The position numbers and the translations under genes are program-made. From assembly GCF_900964775.1 (NCBI RefSeq), contig NC_041815.1:8583443-8647442 (forward strand): a stretch of DNA of 64,000 nt, in the 5' to 3' direction. The stretch is from Scleropages formosus (lineage: Eukaryota; Chordata; Actinopteri; Osteoglossiformes; Osteoglossidae). Below are positions 1 to 11,578 of this stretch, one piece after another (position 1 is the stretch's first letter; each line of letters opens with the position of its first letter). The notes beneath the pieces are model-generated. The model saw only the letters and a list, made by a program, of their open reading frames with translations, made no database searches and was not told the origin of the DNA.

Positions 1-104
1 CAGATCTTACTACTTTATTTTCTCCACAAAAAAGTTAATTCCAGTTCCATAGGTTACTCCAGGGAGCAAACTTGTGATTTCAGCTCTCACCGTGTATTCG
101 GTAT

Positions 105-452
105 TCAGCATGGCGTTTGGTGTGTACTATTTAAGGCAGCAGCCAAATGAGCAGCTGTAAAGTGTTTGTTTCTGAAACTACAGACTCTGATGTAATTATC
201 CTCTTGTGCCGTTGTGTATCTGGGCTTTCCGCTTCTTTTTCTATCCTGGTTTGATCCAGTTTGTCCTCTTCTCTTAAGACAGTATTGGCCACCTTTGTAT
301 GAAACCTTCAGTTTCATTCCAATCGGACACATTAAATAACCTCGGTATTGAAAAATGGTAATAGACTGACATGTTTCTTGAGGAAGCTGCTTTGTTTTAG
401 CCATTTTTTTAAATCCAGAAATTAACTTCAGGAGTGTCGGAACCATCAACAA
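105..452 (-). pseudogene. Tc1/mariner-like transposase, N-terminal fragment
   Basis: A 115-codon open frame reads like the N-terminal DNA-binding half of a Tc1-family transposase: a helix-turn-helix start (MAKTKQLPQETCQSI), a basic stretch RGQTGSNQDRKRSGKPR holding the GRPR-like linker, then a second helical domain (DNYIRVCSFRNKHFTAAHLA). The DDE catalytic half is missing and no terminal inverted repeats were found, so this is a dead remnant. Family assignment is from residue pattern only. An identical copy lies at 47592-47939. Confidence 0.6.
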
Positions 453-694
453 AAGACAATTTATTTGTTTTACTGAACAGAGTAGTGGATTTTGGCTGTG
501 CTAACAGAATTACAACGGTTTCTCTACCACTTGGACCATTAGGACACTGCAATGAACATTTTCAATGCTGCTGAAAATGGGGCTTTGCAGTCATGTGTAA
601 ATAATACATTATAAATTGATAATTTCAAGCAGTAATAGCCAGGTGTAACATTAGTAATGATAGCTTGCCTATAATTTTAGGCCAGTTTAAGGGT

Positions 695-886
695 GCACAC
701 ACACACACCATCTGAATTGCTTCTCCCATACGGGGTTGCAGGGAGCCAGAGCCTAACCCAGGGCGTAAGGCTGGAGGGGACACACCCAGGACAGGATGCC
801 AGTCCATCGCAAGGCACCCCAAGCAGGACTTGAACCCTAGACCCCCTGGAGAGCAGGACCTGGTCCAACCCACCACACCACCACAT
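695..886 (-). mobile_element. SINE family A (tRNA-derived, TG-tailed)
   Basis: On the minus strand the element begins with a tRNA-like head containing a degenerate box B (GGTTCAAGTCC), runs through a conserved body (TGGACTGGCATCCTGTCCTGG, GTGTCCCCTCCAGCC) and ends in a (TG)n tail, seen here as the CA run at 699-708. At least eight other copies in this window share this order. The duplicate is at about 48182-48373. Confidence 0.8.
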
Positions 887-922
887 TTAAGAGTACCTTA
901 ATTTAAAAAAAAAGCATGAATT

Positions 923-1197
923 GGGGCGGCATGGTGGCACAGTGAGTTGCACTGCTATTTCACAGTGCCTGGGTGGTGCGAGAGGACGTGGGCTTGATAC
1001 CTGCTCAGTCTGTATGGAGTTTTCATGTCCTCCCTGTGTCTGTGTGGGTTTCCTCCCACAGTCCAAAGACATGCTGTTCAGGTTCACCCATAGCGTGTGA
1101 GTGTACCACTGATGTATGGATGAGTGACTCAGTGGCTGAGGCTGATCACACTACATAGAGTTCATTGGAATTGATTGGAGGAAATCATCAAATAAAT
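923..1197 (+). mobile_element. SINE family B (V-SINE-like)
   Basis: Starts GGGCGGCATGGTGGCACAGT, has a tRNA-like head with a box-B-like GGGCTTGATACC, then the vertebrate-SINE core (TTTCCTCCCACAGTCCAAAG) and a tail ending near the AAATAAATGTAATG motif. The internal part is shorter than in the copies at 23352 and 35534. Duplicate at about 48410-48684. Confidence 0.8.
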
Positions 1198-1774
1198 GTA
1201 ATGAATTCTTTCAAAAACATGAACATTTCTGGGTGAGTCCCAACTTTTGAACGCTGCTGTAAGGGTGGACACTCTTTTTCCATTATATCTTTCATTTTGT
1301 GTTTTTTTAAACATCAGGGTTTTCAAAATCACTTTTACCACAGGGTTAGCCATTAGTCCTCATAAGAAAGAGCTGTCATTTTTCTTCGGTGCACAGATCC
1401 ATGTAATGCTGGTAACAAGACACTCCCTTTTAAAGTGGATGGAAAATCAAAGCTCATATCAAAGATCAGCAGAATTACTTCTGCTTGGATTGTTTCTGAC
1501 AAAGGAAAGAGTTTGTCGGGGCTTTCATACTCACTCACCTACAATAGAATCATATTCAAGAAAACCACATGACTGGCAACTGAAAACCATTGCTTCCATT
1601 CAGAATTGTTCAAAAACTTGTTTTTGTACCGTCTTTCTTTGTATGTTCGTTAAACAAAATTACTACACTTCTCAAAATATTAACCTGCTAGCCTTCTCCC
1701 GTTCTTTTTTACTGTTTGCTGCTATCCTTTTGTTTCCTCTGTATCGGCTTTGGGTGCAGATTACAATATTTTTT

Positions 1775-2133
1775 ATTACATTTACAGCTACATATTTAGC
1801 AGATGCTTTTCTCCAAAGCGACTTCCAATTAACTCTATGTAGTGTTATCACCCCACACACCTTATTCACCACGGTGACTTACACTGCTAGATACACAACT
1901 TACAATGGGTCACTCATCCATACATCAGTAGAACACACTCTCTCTGTGTCACTCACACACTATAGGTGAACCTGAACAGCACATCTTTGGACTGTGGGAG
2001 GAAACCAGAGCACCCAGAGGAAACCCACGCAGACATGGGGAGAACATGCAAAATCCACACAAAGTGGGTGGGGATCAAACCCAGATCCTCTTGCACCACC
2101 CAGGCGCTGTGAGACAGCAGCACTACTGGCTTA
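1775..2133 (-). mobile_element. SINE family B, near full length
   Basis: Reverse copy: tail (TTTAGCAGATGCTTTTCTCC) first, then the characteristic TGTAGTGTTATC and CACTCATCCATACATCAGTAG stretches, the core GTCCAAAGATGTGC on the minus strand, and the tRNA-like head ending near 2133. It accounts for most of an open frame at 1247-1969 that is therefore not a gene. Duplicate at about 49262-49620. Confidence 0.85.
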
Positions 2134-2282
2134 TCAAATGTAACTACATTACTAATAATTATTGAAACACCCCCTTGACAAAACACAAGTTTCTTAGATA
2201 ACTGTATTTATTTGCATATATCCAGTACACTGTATTTTTGTTCTAGTAATATGTCACATCCTTATGACAGTCTGCCATGTAA

Positions 2283-2380
2283 AGCATTATGCTGACAGCA
2301 GCAAGCAACATAGTAGATAAGGACATGTTACTTGTAAGATGAAGGTTGCTGGTTCAAGCTCTGCTGGCTAGTCTTACTTA
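2283..2380 (+). mobile_element. SINE family C head fragment
   Basis: Carries the tRNA-like start of a third SINE type (AGATGAAGGTTGCTGGTTCAAGCTC) without the usual GAGCAAGGTACTTACC middle. Weak and partial. Duplicate near 49770-49867. Confidence 0.4.
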
Positions 2381-3479
2381 TGCCAAATTTAATTTCTAAA
2401 ATATAAAAATCAATAAAATATTCTACTAGTCAGAGCTACTACAAAAAAACAGCTAATATAATAATACAAAAGCTAATGAAACAGGACACAAGACACTCCC
2501 TGACAGGGGCTCCATGGGGGTACAATTAACTTGACCTATACACTGCCTACTTCTCTTAACACATTCCAGTTTACAAGTTTTGAAAAATACAAAAATTTCC
2601 CAGGTTGGTTATTTTTTCCATTGCATTTTCTTCACTTGCCTCTGGAACATTTCTGTTTGTTACAAAGTGAAACAGATCTCCACCAAAACAGCACAGGAGA
2701 GAGAGTGTGTGTGAATGTGTGTGTGTAAATCAGCCAACAGCTGGCATTAAATAGTCTTTTGTGGAGAGAAAATTATTTCCATTCATTTTAAATTAGTTTG
2801 AAATAGCAGTAGGAAGGTAATGAAAATGTTTTAAAATCTTTTTTTTTTTCAGTTTATACATATTACAGTGTTATTCAACACTTTTGCAGAAAGTTGCAAA
2901 CATTCGTAATTTATCAGGGGACGTCTCTGTATATTAACCTTTTTGACTGTATAGAAAATAGTTAAGTGGCCAGAAGCTGATAAGACTGCGGAGGCTTTTG
3001 TGATCAATCACTCAGCTGTCGAGATTGATTAGGAGTTCGTAAAAATTACGTTTTGATTACATTTGCATTTGGTTTGTTCATTTACCATTTTTCTCCAAAC
3101 TCCGTAGTAATATTGAATTAGTTCTAACGTTGTTTGAAGTAAATAAAAATCATGAAATAATAATAGCTGGAGATTTTTTTACTTACTGAAAAAAAGGTGT
3201 TTACAGAAAGTAAATAAATGAAGAGAGGTCCGGATCGCAAACACTCCACTAAATTCTAAATTAATGGTAGCTTGAGTGGGTTTTGTTTAGGTCAGTAACA
3301 TTAGTTTAAAAATATTTTTCTGTCGAGAGCATTTTCTGTCCATATATGCTTGAAAACGTTTAACACAATTTTGATGAGTTTATTAAGCTGGCTGGATGTA
3401 CGTGACAACATAAACACTGCGGTGACAGCATGACTGTCATTAAAGTGTTTATTTCCTTCACTCGCGCTCGCCTGCAGCT

Positions 3480-3960
3480 TCCTGTGTCAGTCAGCATGTT
3501 GGGCCCCGCCCCCACCGAACTAAACCTATCAGAGCTGGGCGCACGTGACGAGCGCTCGCTGGCATGACTTCATCCTCGGTGTGGGATGACGTCAAATTCA
3601 AGATGGATGGAATGACGGTTGCCACGCGCCCAATGGAATTCTAGAAGAAGTCACCCACGTACTGAGCGGAAAAACTGATGCTTCGACATATTACGGTAAC
3701 AGTGGTTATCTCTCCTTATCTCAACAGTTGCTGTGAGCGACGTGTCTTGTCCTGACGTAAATCTTGGTTTTTTGTGTTGCTCGACTCAGCAGTGTCTCTA
3801 AAAAAGGTTGCTGAGCGTGTTTTCTGCCAGCAGTCTGAGGGAAGCTGCTCACAATGCGTGATGCGCATGCGCATGCGCGACAGCGACACGCCGTTTCCAG
3901 CTTGAGCCAGAGTGGCTGTGGGAAGTGCGCGCGTGGGGAGCGGCTAAGATGGACAGTTGC
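3480..3960 (+). promoter_or_regulatory. zbtb21: CpG-rich promoter of zbtb21 (copy 1)
   Basis: A CpG-dense block in otherwise AT-rich DNA. Visible elements: GC box within 3502-3513, CACGTG E-box 3542-3547, full CRE TGACGTCA 3587-3594, CCAAT at 3630-3634, a tandem NRF1-type palindrome TGCGCATGCGCATGCGCGA near 3862-3880, and a YY1-like AAGATGG near 3949. No TATA box stands out. The coding exon begins at 4948, so non-coding first exon(s) should start in this block; I cannot fix the start site or donor. Confidence 0.75.
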
Positions 3961-4947
3961 TGCTTTGGACCCTCTGCCTATGTGTTTCTGAAGTTTCGTG
4001 TATACAACTGTTATCCTCAGCAGACATACCTTTAGAATGGGAGGATTTGCGCATGATGACGTTTGGCTCGTTTACCCTATTACTGAATGAGACCATATGA
4101 TGAAATGACATGACACCTGACCTGTGTAATAATGTTTGTCCAGTGATTACATGTGATTCTCACTAGTTCAGTTGGTGAAAATAAAAACAAAGGCAGCCAA
4201 TCATTTACTGTTTGTCAAGTGTTTTGGAATTATTTTAAAGACAGAATAATTCAGTGTTCAAAGACAGAAGTGCAGATTGTACCATTTTTTTCTTCTATTA
4301 AACTATTAATAATAGTAAGAAAAAAACGAAGTGTTAAGCAAATGACACAAAATGAAGAAAACAGAAGAGATGTCAGGGAACAACAACAATGTGGATTACA
4401 CAAAAAGTGTGAAATATGTGTACAGCCCAGGACAACTGGTTAACAAAAGTGAGTGAACTTTTCCAAAGGGACAGAATTTGGAACATCTGTATGACAAGAA
4501 CCAAACTCGACAACGTTTTTATCTCTTCTCGTTGTTCTGCTTGATTATCAGCGATGTTCTAAGTAAATGTGTAATTACTTCTGCAACTCCACATATGTGG
4601 CTCTTGCTTGCTGCGTTTGCTTTTTATAATGGAGCTTCTCAGAAAACAGGTTTTGTTCATTCTGTGACACAGTATGAGCTAAATGAATAAATAATAATGA
4701 AACGTAACACTCAACATATGCCCCTTGAATAGGAGTGCTTGCCCTGATACAGTTAATCTGTGGTACCACTGATTTCACAGATATGATCCTGGTTAAATCA
4801 AAATTATTTCAGATATAAATAAGATGGTGAATTTTGAAAATCATTTTCACAAAAGCAACACTTCTATAATGGAGAGGAACAGGGGGTCTGATGCTGTGTC
4901 AATAATCTACACGAATGTTATGTCAGCATCTCTTTCTTTCCATACAG
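3961..4947 (+). other. zbtb21: zbtb21 5' intron
   Basis: AT-rich sequence between the CpG promoter and the coding exon, ending in a pyrimidine tract and CATACAG acceptor at 4947. Short open frames at 4153 and 4478 have no recognisable protein and appear intronic. I see no other element. Confidence 0.6.
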
Positions 4948-4952
4948 GCAGA

Positions 4953-7838
4953 ATGGAGAACCTGGTGCACTACATTAACCCTGTGCATACCTTCTCCCTA
5001 CTGAGCATGCTCAATGAGCAGCGGCTCAGCGGTCACCTCTGTGACGTAACATTGATCGTAGCTGACCAGAAGTTCCATGCTCATCGGAGTGTTCTTGCTG
5101 CAAGTTCCGAGTACTTCCAGGCTCTGTTCGCCAGAACAGATTCTGATGTCCATGCAGTGGTCCACCTGGACTTCTGTGAGCCAGATGTTTTGGAGCATGT
5201 GCTGAATTACATCTACTCCTCTTCGCTGTTCGTGGACAAAGAAAGCTTGACAGCAATTCAAGAGTTAGGGTACAGTTTAGGAATCTCTTTTCTGACTAAT
5301 ATAATGACAACAAAACCTCAGATTTCTTACAGTATCTCTAGAAAGGCAGTGTTTGCAGAGGGTAATGACAGTGGTTGCCTTCCAGAAAATGTCATTGTTT
5401 ACCAGAGAAATATATATAAAACTGATGAAAGCTTGTCTCATGTCAAAGGAGAAAGTTTTCTGGGGAAATCTCCATCAAATCAGACTCCATCATCAGAGTC
5501 TCCAGCAGCAGAATCTGGACAGTGTTCCAGCAGAACCTGCCAGACCCCAGAAGGTGACCGAGGACCAGAAACATTGGGGAATGCAGAAGTGTCACAGTGG
5601 AACTCTGTCACAGATCTCAAGGAGAGGAGTTCTGATGGCAAGTTTAGTCAGTCTGCTTCATTTCCTCAGAAGATGTCTGAAGATAAAAGTCTTAGTGAAA
5701 AGCCACAGATTATGAATTGTCAAGATGGACATCCAAGCAAAACCCATGATCTTCAACAGACAGAGACAAGAAGGCCACTCATAAAAAGTCTGTTATGTAG
5801 ATCATTATCGGTCAACAGCACTGTCTCTGGTTATTCACCTGTGATGGACCTTAACAAAGGTGAAGAAAAAGCAGACTCTGCTTTGAAGCTTGGACAAGGA
5901 ACATCTAACCGTGAGCCAGACAACCTTAAAACTTTTAAGGTTAAAAGTAATAATTCCAAAGCCATTCCCACGTTGCTTTTCCCCTCGCAGTGTTGCAATA
6001 CATGCAGTGATTTGGATATGAATAAAATGATCGTCCGTGTGAAAACCGAGCCTATTAGCCCATTTACTGAGCCTTCAGATATTTTACGTGTCACCGTTGG
6101 AGAGGAGTTGCCTACCAGCATTAAAAACTTTCCACTTAACACCAATGGCAGTGAGCCCAAAGAATTTCTTACTGATTATGGAAAGAGAAGAAAGGTAGAA
6201 CTGGGCAACGAAGGAGGTGTACTGAAAAAATCCCGAAGTATTAATGAGGAACAACTGTCAGAAGACCAGAGTCTTGGCATCACCTTCAAATCAAGCAACA
6301 GCAGCCTAAAAGAACACCAGCAGTCTAGAACTTCCAAATGCAAGAACTGTATGAGGACGTTTCGTTCCAGCGCTGCACTTCATCGGCACATGAACATGTT
6401 TCACAACCCAGAAAAGCCTTATGCCTGTGACATCTGCCACAAACAGTTTCACACCAACTTCAAAGTGTGGACCCACTGTCAAACCCAACATGGAATCATG
6501 GAAATTCCACCTCCACCCTCCAGCTCCTCTATAACCCCAGAAGACAGGCCCCACAGAAAGTTGATCGGAATGGTGCAGGAACGTGAACTGAACAGAAATG
6601 TACTGGTAAAACTTTGGGGAAGTAAGCTAGGAAGTCTGCAGTCTCCAGTATGTCATAAAAGAAGCTTCAGAGCATGGTCGAAATCCCACGCATGTGCTTG
6701 GTGTGGAAGAATGTTCAGGTTCCTGTCTCACTTAAGGCAGCATTTGCGTTTACACTGTGGTCAGAAGTCTGATTATACGCTGGAGAATAAGGAGGAAATT
6801 CTTCCAGAGAAGGACCAAGAACTTCAGTTACAAAGGGACAAAAGATCAGAGGTCTATCCTTGTAGGCTCTGCAGGAAGAAATTGAGCTCTTTCTATGAGC
6901 AGACAGAACACGAGCAAGGGTGTCTGTATAGAATAGTGTGCCGATACTGTGGTCTTAACTTTTCTAATTCTTGTGCTGTGAAGGAGCATGAGATTCACTG
7001 CGAGAACAAAAAACGGACTTGCCAGGAATGCATGCGCACGTTTAAGTCCCCTTTCAGTATGTGGCGACATCAGATGGAGGTTCACAAACAAAATCCCGTA
7101 AACAAAAAGCAGCAGCTTTCCTGTCTTCGGGATCACAGCGCTCATGCTGCTGGTGACGCGATGGCTCCAGAAAGCTCTGGAAAAAAGGCTCGAGATTACT
7201 CTCTGCCAATGGTTTCTGAATCTCCTGAAGACCCGGAGGGCCAGAAGGTCATTTCGCGTCAGGAGCCGGTGAGGGTAAAAGAAGAGCCATATGAGGAAGC
7301 TGTCAATGAAAGAGTGCCACCTGAGAACCTCAGGACTGTAGAGCCCAGCCTGTGGTCCTGTGAGAAGTGTGGCAAAGTGTTCAGTGCCCTCAGGGAGTTG
7401 GAGCACCACCAAGAGCTGTTGTGCTACATCAAGCCATTTATCTGCAACATCTGCCAGAAATCCTTCAGGACCAACTTTCGTCTCTGGAGCCACATTCAGT
7501 CCCACGCATCCAATCCGGATGCATCTGGTTCCAGAGAAAACAGTCAGCTGCCTTCCCGCCTTTCCCCATCGCCACCTCTTCTCGCCACAAATGTGGAAGA
7601 GTCGCCTATTTCTGTTGCCAAAAGCACAGCGCAGAACTCTACAGGTGGAGACCCCCTGCGCAGGACACACCAGCAGAACATTCAGGTGTCCCGTCAGGAG
7701 GTGGACGCGATGTCCAGCCACAGTCCCGCGCCACCAGCCCTTGCGGCTGAGAGGCAGTACGTGTGTAAATTGTGCCGCCGGACCTTTAGGAGTGCTTTCA
7801 GCCTCTGGAGCCACGAACAAAGTCACTCCAGCTCCTGA
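4953..7838 (+). CDS. zbtb21: ZBTB21 (ZNF295), BTB and C2H2 zinc-finger transcription factor, copy 1
   Basis: Encodes 961 residues with family-typical order: an N-terminal BTB/POZ dimerisation domain (about 1-118, starting MENLVHYINPVHTFSLL), a long low-complexity linker with a basic KRRKV motif (about 410), and about nine C2H2-type fingers between about 463 and 958, including CDICHKQFHTNFKVWTHCQ and CKLCRRTFRSAFSLWSHEQ. It matches mammalian ZBTB21 (about 1066 aa) over BTB and fingers. Two SUMO-type motifs (VKTE near 361, VKEE near 773) fit a nuclear repressor. The start at 4953 is chosen because a splice acceptor (TTTCCATACAG, ending 4947) lies 5 nt upstream and the protein then begins as in mammals; the frame stays open back to 4824 but that part would be intron. 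All coding sequence is in one exon. One or two finger-like units (CRLC...C, CRYC...C) have atypical last ligands. Confidence 0.97.
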   Translation: MENLVHYINPVHTFSLLSMLNEQRLSGHLCDVTLIVADQKFHAHRSVLAASSEYFQALFARTDSDVHAVVHLDFCEPDVLEHVLNYIYSSSLFVDKESLTAIQELGYSLGISFLTNIMTTKPQISYSISRKAVFAEGNDSGCLPENVIVYQRNIYKTDESLSHVKGESFLGKSPSNQTPSSESPAAESGQCSSRTCQTPEGDRGPETLGNAEVSQWNSVTDLKERSSDGKFSQSASFPQKMSEDKSLSEKPQIMNCQDGHPSKTHDLQQTETRRPLIKSLLCRSLSVNSTVSGYSPVMDLNKGEEKADSALKLGQGTSNREPDNLKTFKVKSNNSKAIPTLLFPSQCCNTCSDLDMNKMIVRVKTEPISPFTEPSDILRVTVGEELPTSIKNFPLNTNGSEPKEFLTDYGKRRKVELGNEGGVLKKSRSINEEQLSEDQSLGITFKSSNSSLKEHQQSRTSKCKNCMRTFRSSAALHRHMNMFHNPEKPYACDICHKQFHTNFKVWTHCQTQHGIMEIPPPPSSSSITPEDRPHRKLIGMVQERELNRNVLVKLWGSKLGSLQSPVCHKRSFRAWSKSHACAWCGRMFRFLSHLRQHLRLHCGQKSDYTLENKEEILPEKDQELQLQRDKRSEVYPCRLCRKKLSSFYEQTEHEQGCLYRIVCRYCGLNFSNSCAVKEHEIHCENKKRTCQECMRTFKSPFSMWRHQMEVHKQNPVNKKQQLSCLRDHSAHAAGDAMAPESSGKKARDYSLPMVSESPEDPEGQKVISRQEPVRVKEEPYEEAVNERVPPENLRTVEPSLWSCEKCGKVFSALRELEHHQELLCYIKPFICNICQKSFRTNFRLWSHIQSHASNPDASGSRENSQLPSRLSPSPPLLATNVEESPISVAKSTAQNSTGGDPLRRTHQQNIQVSRQEVDAMSSHSPAPPALAAERQYVCKLCRRTFRSAFSLWSHEQSHSSS

Positions 7839-9660
7839 ACTAAGTTTTTGTGGACAGCTGTGCAGGTCCACTTAGCCTCTTGGAGTTCAGTTGTGCTCCT
7901 TACAGCTGCTGTAGACTGCAGACATCAGCATGAAGGAAAGTAATGTTAATTTGCATTTAATTTGTTTAATTCCCAGTCATTTTCTGTTTACTTGTCCTCT
8001 TTGGAGTTATGTTGATGATGATTGGGAGGGTGGTAATTAAATGGGAAAAACAGAATAATATTAATTTATCCTTTGTTTTCAGTTCCTTTCAGTTTTCAAA
8101 GGCATCATGAGATGTTTTGAATCACGCAGAACAGCCTGTTTAATACTTGTGTATGTCAGTAATTGATTCTTTATTAATTCTTTTCATTGTTCAGGGACTC
8201 CGGTCTGCTCTCATGGTTAAATAAAACGCACAGAGAAAATAAACCATTAGGTGCCTCTGTAAACACAGCTCTGGGAGTTTCTCATTATCTCACTATCTCA
8301 GATTGTAACATGAGCAGCGAAAGATGTTCAGTATTGTGGGGTTTTGACGAAGGATAACAGTCTGTCAAGTGTTGTGCTATTTGTTTCAATATTTTGTATT
8401 ACGTAACTAAAGAACACCTGATTTAAATATTCAGATCTTTTTTTTTTTTTTTGTCACCTGAGAGAGTAACACTGAGTGAACACTTGAAAATATTTTTTGT
8501 GCTTAAAATGGTTAATTAGCATTTTATTGTGGGTAAATAAGAGAAAAACATTTGTTGGAAACAGGATAGGGAGTATAAGTGGTGTCTAGTCATCTTGAAC
8601 TCTTGGAGACCCATCCTGTGGTATTCATGGTAAGGGACTGTACCACTGTCAGGAAAATACACTGAAACAAACAACAAACAGAAGTAGTAAATGTGAGAGC
8701 AGACTGTGAACAAAATGTTTTTCAATGCAGCTTGAGGTGATATAAGATTTGGGCCAAGTCTTTGTGAGTAAACGCACTTCCTTGACGTTTTTGTTCCTTG
8801 CAAGTGATTCCATATTTAAAACTGCTTCACGGAAAAAATTATTTAAAAAGTAGCTGCAACTGGATTCTAACATTTAACACCAAAATAGGAAAAGTGTTCC
8901 AATTCCTTTCTGCTATTATGTATTTAAAATGCCTAATGGGAAGGTGTTTTTGAGGTAAGGAGGTTCCTCTCATGTTGTGTTGATGCTGTTTTCAACATTT
9001 TTCTTTTTCTTGCATGCGTTTCCTTTTTAGACTTCTTCATTGAACAACTTTGTCAGCAAACGGTGTCTTATTTTCACTGCCTGTTTCTTCAGGGTCTCTG
9101 CTTTTTTAGCAGTAACATTTCTTGTTTATGCTTCTTACTGCACTTTGTACTTAAATCCTAAGAAACTCATGTTCTTTAACCCTCTTTATTTTAAATGATC
9201 AGTTATTTAGAACTGTTGTCTGTTACAGGACTTCAGATTATTTTAATCACATAGTTAATGCAATTTTTTGTTATAATTTGTAATACATGAAACTGCACTG
9301 AATGTATAAGAAATGTCTGACTGACAAGGGGTTTGTAGGTTTGATTGCGGGAAATATTTCAGAATTATGTATTATGAGTACATTGTCAGATTTCATGGAG
9401 ATTACCGTATACTGACTTTAAGATAAACACCATAAAAGTGCAGTATGGTATTACAAAGAATTATGTATAAAAGATTTATATTACTTAAATTTTATAAAAT
9501 GTTATTTCTGTGATATAACAGCAGCACCCTGTTGACATTTTGTAAAGTGGATTGCAGTGATGTGGCTCTGCTGGGTTCTCACTTTTTACACTTTTTGTGT
9601 GTGATTTTCCTAGTTACTGAAATAAAGGCGTTTCATTCTGCTCTTTTGAAACTGGTGTGC
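7839..9660 (+). other. zbtb21: zbtb21 3' untranslated region (inferred)
   Basis: AT-rich sequence after the stop with no coding potential. AATAAA-type signals near 8220 and 8240 could give short forms; the best distal signal is at 9621. The poly-T tract at 8438-8452 is the first place where the two copies differ. Confidence 0.5.
9621..9626 (+). terminator. zbtb21: Likely distal poly(A) signal of zbtb21 (copy 1)
   Basis: AATAAA followed about 25-40 nt later by a GU-rich CTGGTGTGCTGTTTTT, the usual arrangement for cleavage. Position from sequence, use inferred. Confidence 0.5.
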
Positions 9661-9664
9661 TGTT

Positions 9665-11578
9665 TTTAAATCCTGATGATGCTCATTTTTCATAAAGAAT
9701 TTTTTTCACTTGATGGATTTGGAAACACCACTCAGCATGTAAGTAATGTAACAATTTTTCTGAAATTCAGATTAACACATATGTGCGAAATATGGGTTTT
9801 TAAACCAGAAACCCAATATATAGTTCAACAGCTATATGTACTATTAATATATAGTATTTTTTAACTTTCACATTATAGGGTACTTTTTTGTTCAGTGACT
9901 GAAATTCATGGTTCCTTGCTGTAGCACAATAATATGTGAAGTCCCAGTGGGTCAATACATTTTTTGAGCAGTATGTTTATTTTACAGCTGCTCAAATTAA
10001 TTACACTGTATTCCAAACATTATTCCACACCTTCCATAATTAATTATTCACTTGCAAGTGTTTTAAAAAGTACTTTTTGGATAGTGAGGAAAATGCCATT
10101 GTTTTAATTTCACTTTGTGTGTCCCTTAAAATGTTCTAAAATTGGCTTAGAGGAATATAAAATGAGGGACATCTTATATAGTTTTTAAAAGCACAGTTAT
10201 ATTTAAAAAAGTATTGACAATTTTCCAATTTCAAATATTCCAATAATTCAACCATTTTTTTTTCCACTTTAACTGCCAGTTGACAGAACGTTTCAGTTGT
10301 GAAATCTGGACATTCAACTGAAGAAAAAAAAAACATGAGAACAGGAGAAAAATATGTGCATTTTGCACTTCCTTTACTGGTGTAACTCAGTCTTATCCAC
10401 TTTTCTGTCAGTACAAATAAATGAGCATACCTGAACACACCACAGGGAACTGCTTTGATGACCTACTGAAAGTCATGAGGGTGAGGAGGGAGGCATCCAC
10501 CTGGTTCACTGTACATCTTTACCTTGTTTTTATAGTATAAGCACCCAGCCCCCAGAATATGATTTTTTTCCTTTAGCAGCCTAAAAAGTTGTGTCCTCCA
10601 GTGTCTTCAGACCTTTTCCCAAATCAATTTATGTGTCTCAATTTTATACTGAGAACTGTTAAATGTTCTGGTAAAGTGAAGGATGCTAAAAGTAATTTTT
10701 CTGACCTGATGAAGTGTAAACTACCAAATCATACACAGTATAAACACTGTAGAATGTAAGTTGGCTGTTTTCCACTCGGAATTCTCCAATCTTATAATCT
10801 GGGGAAAAAAAATTAACATCTTATTTGCAAACACCTTTTGCTGTGAAACCTGACTTCATAGTAAATAAAACCTGCAAAGCAGCAAAAGGAAAATGGCTCA
10901 AAGTTGATAATGAACTTCAAAATACTTGTAGATACACTAGATCAGAATCTGTAGAAAGTTCATTTAATAACTAGGTATATAAAAAAATACATGGATAAAA
11001 CAAGCTGTAAAAGCTTGGTAATAGTCACATTTCATACAGTCACAACACAGCTGAACACTGGTGGGTTTTCACTCCCTACAGTCCATTCAACATGAGAGAA
11101 ATTGACTCAAAAACAAAGCTGTTGACTATGTCACGTGGACATAAGATCCTGTCACTTGGACAAATACAGTGAAGACTAAAAAAAATTTAGACTACTGTCA
11201 TTGTATCCAACTCACAGGACGTAATCTGAATGTAAAATCTACGCTGTGTATAAGATGAGCATTTTATTTTTCTATTCTATTAACCGGTGTTTCTCTCACA
11301 AAAATAGACACCAAAGCTCCAAAACCCTTGCACAATAGCTGCTTTTTCAAAAGTCAGCTAATATTAGAGAGACACTTCCAGTGAGAATACTTTCAAGATA
11401 CCTTATAAGCAAAATTAGGTTATAAGTCCACCATCGCTGGAATTAATGCAGTCTATGTGACTGGAAAGGTGATACTGCTCTCAATGTTACTGCAAGGTTT
11501 GTCAGAACCTTGATGGTAAAATTACGGAGGTGTCGCATGTGAACTGGACCCAGCAGAACGCGGGAAGGACGACCTTGG
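9665..11578. other. Gene-free stretch between zbtb21 and hinfp 3' ends
   Basis: AT-rich, no open frame with recognisable similarity and no clear repeat family. It separates two convergent genes and includes the hinfp 3' untranslated region at its right end. This is where most copy-1/copy-2 SNPs begin to appear. Confidence 0.6.
11263..11268 (-). terminator. hinfp: Possible poly(A) signal of hinfp
   Basis: AATAAA on the minus strand about 310 nt past the hinfp stop codon. The GU-rich element is weak, so use is uncertain. Confidence 0.35.

Noticed and set aside
837-886. tRNA-like box A/box B sequences in many places, considered as tRNA genes
   Set aside because: All lie in SINE heads followed by the family body; none folds as an intact tRNA by eye.
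1247-1969. 240-codon open frame (and its copy at 48734-49456)
   Set aside because: Its second half is a reverse SINE B and the rest has no recognisable protein or splice context; chance open frame.
4824-4952. 43-codon N-terminal extension of zbtb21
   Set aside because: A splice acceptor lies at 4947 and the protein begins as in mammals at 4953; the upstream open frame is intron.
6846-7871. 341-codon minus-strand frame opposite zbtb21 (and copy at 54333-55358)
   Set aside because: Shadow of the zinc-finger coding exon; no independent domain or start context.
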